Shown: positions 6,229-11,474 of the stretch, one piece after another
Position numbering within the stretch: position 1 is the first letter of the stretch
Layout of the letters: each line of letters opens with the position of its first letter
DNA from: Alphaproteobacteria bacterium
GTDB lineage: Bacteria; Pseudomonadota; Alphaproteobacteria; Micavibrionales; UBA1664
Length of the DNA: 11,474 bases
Reading direction: 5' to 3'
Assembly: GCA_018969935.1 (NCBI GenBank)
Contig: JAGWXJ010000053.1
Coordinates: 1 to 11,474 of the forward strand
Notes under the pieces: model-generated
The model's input: only the letters and a program-made list of their open reading frames with translations
What the model was told of the DNA's origin: nothing
Database searches by the model: none
Position numbers and translations under genes: made by a program

Positions 6229-7707
6229 ATGACGCAAGGACAAGCCGTATCACAAGCAAGCGCAGCCGCCATTAACGAGGCCTATATGCAGGCGCGCAAA
6301 TCACGTGCGCTATGGGAGAGCATCTGGCGCGATTGTTACCAGTATGCGTTGCCGCAGTCGGATGCCTTCCAGACACGCATGAACAACGCACAGATTTTTG
6401 ATGGCACAGCCATGGATGCGGTGGACCAACTGGCGTCATCGCTGCTGGCGAACCTTACGCCGCCTTGGTCATCGTGGTTCGGGCTCAAGCCTGGCCCGGA
6501 GTTGAGTGCTGCGGAGGCCGAGGCGCTGGCCCCCGTGCTGGAAGGTGCAGCACGCGTGATGCAGGCGCATTTTGACAGGTCCAATTTTGCGGTCGAGATG
6601 CATCAGGCATTCCTTGACCTTGTGACAGCGGGTACAGGCACCATTTTGTTTGAAGAAGCTGGTGTGGGGCAGATGTCGGCCTTCAAGTTTTCGGCGTTGC
6701 CGCTTTCATCTGTCACGCTTGAGGAAGGTGTAACCAGCGGCAGGCTTGAGCGTGTGTACCGCGAGGCTAAGCTGACGGTTGCGCAAATACAAGCGCGCTT
6801 TCCTAGGGCGGTTTTGCCTGCAAGCATGCTGCGCGAGCGTGACCCCAATAAAACATGGGGCGTGATTGAATGCGCGCAGCCGGATGCCGAAAAACCCGTT
6901 ATCCGATATGCCGTGATATTGACCGAGCCTTATGAAACCCTGCTTTCGGAGGCACAGCTGGCGGCATCGCCATTTATCGCCTTCCGTTGGGCCAAGGCGC
7001 CTGCCGATGTTTACGGGCGTTCCCCCGTCATGAAGGCTTTGCCTGATATCAAGACGGCCAACAAGGTTGTCGAGCTGATCCTTAAAAACGCATCGATTGC
7101 CGTGACGGGTATCTGGCAGGCCGATGATGACGGGGTGTTGAACCCTGCAACGGTAGAGCTTGCGCCCGGTACCATCATACCCAAGGCTGTTGGTTCGGCC
7201 GGTTTGCGGCCGCTGGAGATGCCCGGGCGCTTTGATGTAAGCCAGCTGGTACTCGATGATTTGCGTGCGCGTATACGCCATGCCTTGCTGACAGACAGGC
7301 TCGGCCAAATCGGTGACCGCCGCATGACCGCGACAGAGGTGATGGAGCGCAGCGCCGAAACCGCATTGTTGCTGGGGGCTACCTATGGGCGCTTGCAGTC
7401 GGAGTTGCTGACGCCGCTCGTGCAGCGCGGGTGGGCCATCTTGCGCCGCCGCGGCGAGGTGCCAGACCTGACCATAGATGGCCGTACCGTACAGCTTGAT
7501 TACCGTAGCCCGCTTGCACGTGCCCAAGGGCAGCGCGGCGTTGCCAATACCATCAACTGGATCACCACAACGCTGGCCATGGGGCCTGAAGCCGCTAGCG
7601 CTATTGATCTGGTAGGTGCCGCACGATTTATCGGTGAGGCGCTTGGCGTGCCGAGTGACCTTATCCGCAAAGATCTTTCCAACCCGATACAGGAGAAAAA
7701 AGCATGA
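6229..7707 (+). CDS. Portal (head-to-tail connector) protein, podovirus type
   Basis: The 492-residue protein matches the bacteriophage head-to-tail connecting protein family (T7-like portal). In that family, twelve copies form the ring at one capsid vertex through which DNA enters and leaves. Recognised landmarks are the start (RKSRALWESIWRDCYQYALP), DGTAMDAVDQLASSLLANLTPPWSSWFGL, the GTGTILFEE strand, YGRSPVMKALPDIKTANKVVELILKN, and the C-terminal MTATEVMERSAETALLLGATYGRLQSELLTPLVQRG, all typical of it. The length is a little short of the common 500-550 residues. GGGAG (6217-6221) sits 7 bases before ATG 6229 but only 1 base before ATG 6223, so 6229 is preferred, although 6223 would give the usual ATGA overlap. 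The frame is intact throughout, so the gene appears functional. Confidence 0.9.
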   Translation: MTQGQAVSQASAAAINEAYMQARKSRALWESIWRDCYQYALPQSDAFQTRMNNAQIFDGTAMDAVDQLASSLLANLTPPWSSWFGLKPGPELSAAEAEALAPVLEGAARVMQAHFDRSNFAVEMHQAFLDLVTAGTGTILFEEAGVGQMSAFKFSALPLSSVTLEEGVTSGRLERVYREAKLTVAQIQARFPRAVLPASMLRERDPNKTWGVIECAQPDAEKPVIRYAVILTEPYETLLSEAQLAASPFIAFRWAKAPADVYGRSPVMKALPDIKTANKVVELILKNASIAVTGIWQADDDGVLNPATVELAPGTIIPKAVGSAGLRPLEMPGRFDVSQLVLDDLRARIRHALLTDRLGQIGDRRMTATEVMERSAETALLLGATYGRLQSELLTPLVQRGWAILRRRGEVPDLTIDGRTVQLDYRSPLARAQGQRGVANTINWITTTLAMGPEAASAIDLVGAARFIGEALGVPSDLIRKDLSNPIQEKKA

Positions 7708-7967
7708 TGGGATTTTTCAAATCGCTATTCACAAAACCGTTATTGCAGGAAGCAAAGGCGATAGTGCCCGCGCGGGAGGATGCGCCTGCCATCTTCGCGC
7801 GCCTGTTTTCCAGCGATGACGGGCAGAAGGTGCTTTCCTACCTGCGGGCTAGCGTCAATGCGCGCGTGGCAGGGCCGGAAGCCAGCGAGGCGGTGCTGCG
7901 TTATTGCGACGGGCAACGTGCGCTTTTGCAGACAATCCATGGCCTTGTGGAACAGGGCCGTAACTGA
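7704..7967 (+). CDS. Bbp19-like small phage protein
   Basis: The 87-residue protein begins MMGFFKSLFTKP and contains APAIFARLFSSDDGQKVLSYLR followed later by SEAVLRYCDGQRALLQTIHGLV. The F-DDGQ-VL-LR and DGQRALL-I pattern corresponds to the small Bbp19-type proteins (named after Bordetella phage BPP-1) that lie between the portal and scaffold genes. Their role is not known to me. The start overlaps the portal stop (ATGA, 7704-7707), with AGGAG at 7691-7695 as ribosome binding site; ATG at 7707 is a second possible start. Confidence 0.78.
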   Translation: MMGFFKSLFTKPLLQEAKAIVPAREDAPAIFARLFSSDDGQKVLSYLRASVNARVAGPEASEAVLRYCDGQRALLQTIHGLVEQGRN

Positions 7968-7990
7968 ATTCAAACGTGAAGGAGAAAACA

Positions 7991-8707
7991 ATGACAGAAA
8001 CGAATTTGCTGGAAGCACAGCCGGTTGTCAGTGCAAAGCCTGCCGGCCTGCCTGACAAGTTTTGGGATGATAACGCCCAAAACGTGCGTATGGATGACCT
8101 TATCAAGTCGTATTGTGCGCTTGAGAAAAAGATGTCGGCGGGTTTTGCGGTGCCGGAAGACCCCGAGGGCCGCATGAAAGTGTTGCGTGCATTGGGCGTG
8201 CCAGAAACGCCAGACGATTATCAGGTGCAGATGAAAGGCAATCTTTTGCAGCCTGATGGTGAAGTCAACAAACGCCTGCATGCCAAGGGTTTTACGCCCG
8301 AGCAGGTGCAGGAGGTGTATGACCTTGCGGCTGACCGCCTTGTGCCGATGATACTGGATATTGCGGCGGAATTTCAGGCAGATCGCGAGATCGAGCGGCT
8401 TGTGCAGGCGTTTGGCGGGCCCGAGCAGTGGCGTGAAGTATCAAGGCAGTTGCTTGCCTTTGGCCGCAAGAATTTGCCGCCCGCCGTGCTGGAAGGGCTG
8501 TCCGGTTCCTATGACGGTGTGATGGCGCTCCACCGCATGATGAAGGGTGATGCGCCTGCCATGCTGGATACCGCCAAGAATGGCGGCGGTGTAACCGAGG
8601 CCGAATTGCAAAGCCTGATGCGTGACCCCAAATACTGGCGCGAGCGTGACCCTGCCACTATTGCGAAGGTGACTGACGGCTTCAAGCAGCTATACGGAAG
8701 TAACTAG
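7991..8707 (+). CDS. Capsid assembly scaffolding protein
   Basis: The 238-residue acidic, largely helical protein resembles phage capsid-assembly (T7 gp9-like scaffold) proteins. The N-terminal PAGLPDKFWDDNAQNVRMDDLIKSYCALEKKM and the following VPEDPEGRMKVLRALGVPETPDDYQV are characteristic. The central part has long helices and the C terminus ends in DPKYWRERDPATIAKVTDGFKQLYGSN, a shape common in this family. In phages such proteins guide coat-protein assembly inside the procapsid and are then lost. The gene normally sits directly before the major capsid gene; here two other genes intervene. The start is ATG 7991, preceded by AAGGAG (7979-7984). A symmetrical terminator follows 5 bases after the stop. 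Confidence 0.85.
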   Translation: MTETNLLEAQPVVSAKPAGLPDKFWDDNAQNVRMDDLIKSYCALEKKMSAGFAVPEDPEGRMKVLRALGVPETPDDYQVQMKGNLLQPDGEVNKRLHAKGFTPEQVQEVYDLAADRLVPMILDIAAEFQADREIERLVQAFGGPEQWREVSRQLLAFGRKNLPPAVLEGLSGSYDGVMALHRMMKGDAPAMLDTAKNGGGVTEAELQSLMRDPKYWRERDPATIAKVTDGFKQLYGSN

Positions 8708-8712
8708 GAAAC

Positions 8713-8740
8713 AAAAAACCCGCCTTCGGGCGGGTTTTTT
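8713..8740. terminator. Bidirectional intrinsic terminator
   Basis: A perfect stem pairs AAAAAACCCGCC (8713-8724) with GGCGGGTTTTTT (8729-8740) around a TTCG loop. It has a GC core of 6 pairs and a run of six T on each strand. It can end both the scaffold transcript (plus) and the PilZ transcript (minus), whose stop codon begins at its last base. Confidence 0.93.
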
Positions 8741-9129
8741 CAGGCGTTGCCGGTTTCGGCATCCTTTTTCATGTTTGCGGCATCTTCGATGACCTTAGAA
8801 AACGCCTGCTGGATCTTTTTTGAAACATTCACAAATTCGAGTGCAATTTTTGTTTTGCCCGCGCGGATGACTTTAGCGCGAACAGGAATTTCGGTCACGA
8901 CATCCGATAATTTGAATTTCATGGTGACGTCGTGCTCGGAGCCGTCTTCGAAAGTACGGCCATCGGCTTCAAAAAGAACACCGCACTGCGACCAATCGTG
9001 AACGGGGTAATTCACGCCATCGACAGCGGCCACGCAAATATCGGTCATGCGGCGGGGGAAACGACGGCGCGTAGGTACGCGGTTGTCGTTTATCGCGTTT
9101 TCGAGGGTTTTGAGAATTTTCTCGTTCAT
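8740..9129 (-). CDS. PilZ-domain protein (probable c-di-GMP receptor)
   Basis: The 129-residue protein is a single PilZ domain with short helical ends. The N-terminal RRRFPRR (21-27) supplies the RxxxR motif and DWSQCG (45-50) the DxSxxG motif, the two elements that contact cyclic di-GMP in the family. Strands such as HDVTMKFKLSD and IPVRAKVIRAGKTKIALEFVNV complete the barrel. Both motifs are intact, so ligand binding is likely. The C-terminal helix (about 103-122) is charged. The gene is inserted, opposite in direction, between the virion scaffold and capsid genes, which is not expected for a phage. It has no Shine-Dalgarno; a -10 box lies 8 bases before its ATG, so the mRNA is probably leaderless. 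It is divergent from the AAA+/Fis gene. Confidence 0.87.
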   Translation of the reverse strand: MNEKILKTLENAINDNRVPTRRRFPRRMTDICVAAVDGVNYPVHDWSQCGVLFEADGRTFEDGSEHDVTMKFKLSDVVTEIPVRAKVIRAGKTKIALEFVNVSKKIQQAFSKVIEDAANMKKDAETGNA

Positions 9130-9137
9130 AGGGGGGT

Positions 9138-9166
9138 ATTCTAATGATTTTGCCCATTTTGGTCAA
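9138..9166 (-). promoter_or_regulatory. Sigma70-type promoter of the PilZ gene, probably leaderless
   Basis: On the minus strand TTGACC (9166-9161), a 17-base spacer and TAGAAT (9143-9138) form a good promoter. Eight bases (ACCCCCCT) separate the -10 box from the ATG at 9129, so transcription should begin within 0-2 bases of the start codon. No purine-rich ribosome binding site is present. Confidence 0.7.
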
Positions 9167-9241
9167 AATATAGAAAATTACTTGTCCTTTTGGCCTGTTT
9201 TTGCAAGAAAGTATCAATAATTATAAAAAATACGAGGTTTC

Positions 9242-10267
9242 ATGTGTGCCCAAGCTTTTCGCCAATTTCAGGCAGTTAGTCTTACTTTCCAAGACGTTGA
9301 TGCCCTTAGGGCCGAGCGGGATCTCAGGGAGGCTTCCCTTAAGGGGGAAGCTACGCGCCTCAAGGTAGCTTTGGGGGACGTAAGCTATCCCGTTGCGATT
9401 GGACCGTCCGAGGCCAGTGTGGCATTGCGTAAGCAGATTGCGGCCCTGAGCGATAGCAGGCGGCGTGTACTTATTATAGGCCCTTACGGCACCCCTAAGG
9501 CTGATGTCGCCAAGGCCGTATACGATGCGTATATCGCCGAACAGGCAAAGACGCGCAAATCCATTTCGGTTGTAAATAGATTCCAAACACTTGTATGCCG
9601 CAGCGATATGGCTTTTACGGATGTCAGGAATGCGTGTATTGCTGCCGCAGATGGCACCCTTTATTTGCACCACGTTGATATGCTGGCGCCTGAAATCCAG
9701 AATGCGTTTGCAAAGTTTCTGGGCATGCCGGCAAAGCACGGGCAGTGCCGCGTAAGGCTTATTTCATCGGCACACAGAGAAGAAGACATGACGCCCGATT
9801 TGCGCGCGCGCCTTGATCTTGAAACGATTGCACTTGCGCCGCTGAACGAGCGCCGCGCGGATATACCTGCAATGGTGGAACACATGTTTGTGGATGCACG
9901 CCGCAAGACCCGCTTGTGGCATAACGCAACGATGCAAAGCACGATGCCTGTCGCGCTTTCATCCCTTGATTGGCCGGCAAACGACATGCAGCTTTTTAAT
10001 GCCATTGAAAGGCTTTGCATTGTTGCGAAGGCAAATGGCGCGAGCATCGTAAGAATGCCCGAGATTGCAGAGAAGCGCCGACCACTGGAAGCAGCCCAGA
10101 ACATCGACCTTGATCTGGTAACCGCGCGCAATGCATTTGAGATAGCATTTATCGAGGCCCATTTGTTGGCGAATGGCGGCAATATCAGCAAGGCGGCGCT
10201 TACTATCGATATGACGCGCCCTGCGCTGACACGCAAAATCCATGCAATGGGTATCAGGCAAAAATAG
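9242..10267 (+). CDS. Degenerate NtrC-like AAA+ protein with intact Fis-type HTH
   Basis: The 341-residue protein aligns by eye with sigma54 activators, but key residues are lost. After a short N-terminal segment without a receiver domain (1-50), IGPSEASVALRKQIAAL and VLIIGPYGTPKADVAK (76-91) mark the Walker A region: the P-loop keeps Gly and Lys but has Pro before the Lys. MAFTDV (123-128) is at the place of the sigma54-contacting GAFTGA loop. The Walker B region reads DGTLYLHHVD, with His at both acidic positions. LAPLNERRADIPAMVEHM, LDWPANDMQLFNAIERL and the C-terminal Fis helix-turn-helix (about 298-339, GGNISKAALTIDMTRPALTRKIHAMGI) are well kept. It probably binds DNA but does not hydrolyse ATP or activate sigma54. 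The start ATG follows GAGG (9234-9237). A weak TTGCAA/TATAAA promoter with a 15-base spacer lies at 9201-9227. Confidence 0.83.
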   Translation: MCAQAFRQFQAVSLTFQDVDALRAERDLREASLKGEATRLKVALGDVSYPVAIGPSEASVALRKQIAALSDSRRRVLIIGPYGTPKADVAKAVYDAYIAEQAKTRKSISVVNRFQTLVCRSDMAFTDVRNACIAAADGTLYLHHVDMLAPEIQNAFAKFLGMPAKHGQCRVRLISSAHREEDMTPDLRARLDLETIALAPLNERRADIPAMVEHMFVDARRKTRLWHNATMQSTMPVALSSLDWPANDMQLFNAIERLCIVAKANGASIVRMPEIAEKRRPLEAAQNIDLDLVTARNAFEIAFIEAHLLANGGNISKAALTIDMTRPALTRKIHAMGIRQK

Positions 10268-10270
10268 GTG

Positions 10271-10299
10271 TTGACATACTAGGAATTAATACCTAGTAT
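10271..10299 (+). promoter_or_regulatory. Strong promoter overlapped by palindromic operator, upstream of the capsid gene
   Basis: TTGACA (10271-10276), a 17-base spacer and TAGTAT (10294-10299) form a clear sigma70-type promoter. A 24-base palindrome (10276-10299) covers the spacer and the -10 box: arms ATACTAGG and CCTAGTAT pair perfectly, and the central 8 bases differ from full symmetry at only one pair. It contains TAGGAAT, the half-site also found at the S24 repressor gene. GGTGTT (10267-10272) and AACACC (10310-10315) form an outer inverted repeat. The arrangement suggests a repressor that blocks RNA polymerase. The predicted RNA start is near 10306. Confidence 0.75.
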
Positions 10300-10339
10300 T
10301 GTTTTTGTAAACACCACACCTGCGCCTTGTGCGTGGGCA

Positions 10340-10362
10340 GAAGGGGGCGGTGTTACCCCTTC
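10340..10362 (+). other. RNA hairpin in the capsid gene leader
   Basis: GAAGGGG (10340-10346) pairs perfectly with CCCCTTC (10356-10362) around a 9-base loop. There is no T run after it, so it is not a terminator. It lies about 35 bases into the predicted transcript and precedes the terminator-like stem at 10399. Confidence 0.5.
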
Positions 10363-10398
10363 GCAATTCCTATCCCATGTTCCTGAACAAAAGATAAC

Positions 10399-10430
10399 GG
10401 GGCGGCATATTTGCTGCCCCGCCTTTTGTT
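10399..10430 (+). terminator. Terminator-like hairpin in the capsid gene leader (attenuator or sRNA end)
   Basis: GGGGCGGCA (10399-10407) pairs with TGCTGCCCC (10412-10420), with one G-U pair and a 4-base loop, followed by GCCTTTTGTTT. This resembles an intrinsic terminator with an imperfect T tract. It lies between the promoter at 10271 and the capsid start at 10529. Either transcription is partly stopped here (attenuation) or the promoter yields a separate RNA of about 120 bases. A second TTGCTGCC at 10444-10451 could compete for pairing with the 5' arm. Confidence 0.5.
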
Positions 10431-10528
10431 TATTCCACCCGCTGTTGCTGCCGCACCAAGTCTGCGCGCGAGAACAGCCAGATGCGGGCCTCAAACCCCA
10501 ACCATCAAACAAGAAAGGAAGGACACGC

Positions 10529-11359
10529 ATGTCCATTTCCATCGATAACGCGTTTGTTAAGCAGTTTGAACGCGAAGTCTTCGAGGCCTATCAACGTACG
10601 GGCTCGAAACTGCGCCCGACGGTCCGCAGCAAGAACAACGTCAAGGGCTCTTCGGCCGTGTTCCAGAAAGTCGGTACCGGTCTTGCATCCACAAAATCAG
10701 CCCACGGCATGGTGCCTGTGATGAACCTCAACCACACATCGGTTGAAGCCACGCTTCAGGATTATTATGCCGGTGACTGGGTTGATAAGCTTGATGAACT
10801 CAAGGTCAACCATGACGAACGTCAGGTGATTGCCAACGCGGGTGCGTATGCCCTCGGCCGCAAGACCGATGAGCTGATCATCAACGCGCTTAACGCATCC
10901 ACCAACACGGTTACGGATACGGCGCAGGGCCTTACCATCGACAAGGTGCTCGAAGCGTTTGAAAAGCTTGGCGCGCAGGAAGTGCCGGATGACGGCCAGC
11001 GTACAGCGATTGTCGGCTGGAAGCAGTGGTCACAACTTTTGGCGCTCAAGGAATTCTCGAATGCCGATTACGTCGGTTCCGAGGATTTGCCGTTTACAGG
11101 CACGCAGGCTGTCAAATGGCTTGGCACACTCTGGATTCCGCATGGCGGGCTTCCCTTCAACAGCACCACGGGTGTGCGCCGTTGCTTCTGGTACCACAAA
11201 ACGGCCATCGGCCATGCTTCCGGCCAGGATGTCGAAACCGATATCACATGGCACGGCGACCGCGCGGCGTATTTCGTGAACAGCATGATGAGCCAGGGCG
11301 CCGCCCTTATCGAGGGTAATGGCGTTGTTGTCATGACCTGTGACGAAACCCCCGCCTAA
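10529..11359 (+). CDS. Major capsid protein
   Basis: The 276-residue protein matches the major capsid family of podovirus-like phages. The pattern MSISIDNAFVKQFEREVFEAYQRTGSKLRPTVR, then KGSSAVFQKVGTG, VEATLQDYYAGDWVDKLDELK, and DERQVIANAGAYALGRKTDELIINAL is typical of its N-terminal and spine-helix parts. The later IVGWKQWSQLLALKEFSNADYVG and TWHGDRAAYFVNSMMSQGAALIEGNGVVVM also fit the family. The coat protein forms the icosahedral shell from the scaffolded procapsid. The start is ATG 10529, after AAGGAAGGA (10515-10523); an earlier in-frame start at 10445 would only add 28 residues of leader sequence. It has its own promoter and a leader of about 220 bases. The frame is intact, so a functional product is likely. 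Confidence 0.88.
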   Translation: MSISIDNAFVKQFEREVFEAYQRTGSKLRPTVRSKNNVKGSSAVFQKVGTGLASTKSAHGMVPVMNLNHTSVEATLQDYYAGDWVDKLDELKVNHDERQVIANAGAYALGRKTDELIINALNASTNTVTDTAQGLTIDKVLEAFEKLGAQEVPDDGQRTAIVGWKQWSQLLALKEFSNADYVGSEDLPFTGTQAVKWLGTLWIPHGGLPFNSTTGVRRCFWYHKTAIGHASGQDVETDITWHGDRAAYFVNSMMSQGAALIEGNGVVVMTCDETPA

Positions 11360-11381
11360 CCGACACTGAAGGAGAAAGACA

Positions 11382-11474
11382 ATGGCTTATAATTCCAACA
11401 ACCTGAGTGTCCTTGCCTATGCCAACAACTTCACGCTGTGGCATTACACGACCACCGATTCATCGGTCACGACG
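11382..11474 (+). CDS. Small virion gene after the capsid gene (3' end outside window)
   Basis: The first 31 residues are visible, beginning MAYNSNNLSVLAYANNFTLW. The pattern MAY-NLSVLAYAN-FTLWHY-T-D is common in a small protein encoded directly after the major capsid gene in related phages and prophages; its function there is not known to me, and a capsid decoration or head-completion role is only a guess. AAGGAG (11369-11374) is 7 bases before the ATG, which lies 22 bases after the capsid stop, so both genes are on one transcript. The gene continues past the right edge. Confidence 0.78.
   Translation, partial: MAYNSNNLSVLAYANNFTLWHYTTTDSSVTT

Noticed and set aside
6706..7527. A 273-codon open frame on the minus strand inside the portal gene
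   Set aside because: The portal frame has clear family motifs across this whole stretch; the opposite frame is a by-product of codon bias.
9191..9205. A TGG...TTGC pair resembling a sigma54 (-24/-12) promoter upstream of the AAA+/Fis gene
   Set aside because: The GG and GC elements are separated by 9 bases, not the required 10, and the rest of the consensus is weak.
10377..10397. A six-codon mini-ORF (MFLNKR) ending just before the leader terminator, as in attenuation by a leader peptide
   Set aside because: It has no ribosome binding site and no run of regulatory codons; such a short ORF is easily due to chance.
10279..10542. Minus-strand open frame of 87 codons across the capsid leader
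   Set aside because: It runs over a promoter, two hairpins and the capsid start, has no ribosome binding site and resembles no protein family.

Overview
The window looks like the chromosome of an alphaproteobacterium. The PyrE and PurC segments resemble alphaproteobacterial forms. A GAAC-N7-GAAC element, the direct-repeat type of LexA box known from this class, lies in one promoter region. This placement is inferred from the sequence alone. No tRNA, rRNA, CRISPR array, insertion sequence or integrase was seen, and no gene-free stretch exceeds 300 bases.

Left part (1-4291), host genes. The end of purC is followed by purS and an overlapping alkA-type DNA glycosylase gene. Then come two small exported proteins of unknown function, each with two cysteines in the mature part. 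Converging on these from the minus strand are nadK (NAD kinase), pyrE (orotate phosphoribosyltransferase) and an unrecognised 282-residue protein. The nadK stop overlaps the stop of the last plus-strand gene.

Right part (4331-11474), a phage-derived module. A minus-strand repressor with an HTH and an S24 peptidase domain is read away from a plus-strand series of virion genes: two unrecognised or tentatively assigned proteins, a small Pro-rich protein, a podovirus-type portal, a Bbp19-like protein and a capsid scaffold. A symmetrical terminator closes this block. Two genes of regulatory type then interrupt the virion genes: a PilZ-domain (c-di-GMP receptor type) protein on the minus strand and a decayed NtrC-like AAA+/Fis protein on the plus strand. 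The virion series resumes with the major capsid protein and the start of the small gene that commonly follows it; the window ends inside that gene.

How the parts may work together (inference). The repressor promoter region holds TAGGAA-type half-sites and, nearby, a candidate LexA box. The capsid gene has its own TTGACA-N17-TAGTAT promoter covered by a near-perfect 24-bp palindrome that contains the same TAGGAAT half-site, followed by a leader with two hairpins, the second terminator-like. This suggests a prophage remnant or gene-transfer-agent-like particle whose capsid gene is separately controlled, possibly by the S24 repressor, DNA damage, c-di-GMP or the Fis-domain protein. No terminase or integrase gene is visible, but the module runs off the right edge, so a complete prophage is not excluded.

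Several non-virion genes (at 1156, 4291, 4981 and 9129) have promoter-like -10 boxes ending only 6-10 bases before the ATG and little or no Shine-Dalgarno, suggesting leaderless or near-leaderless mRNAs. The virion genes mostly carry strong AAGGAG-type ribosome binding sites.
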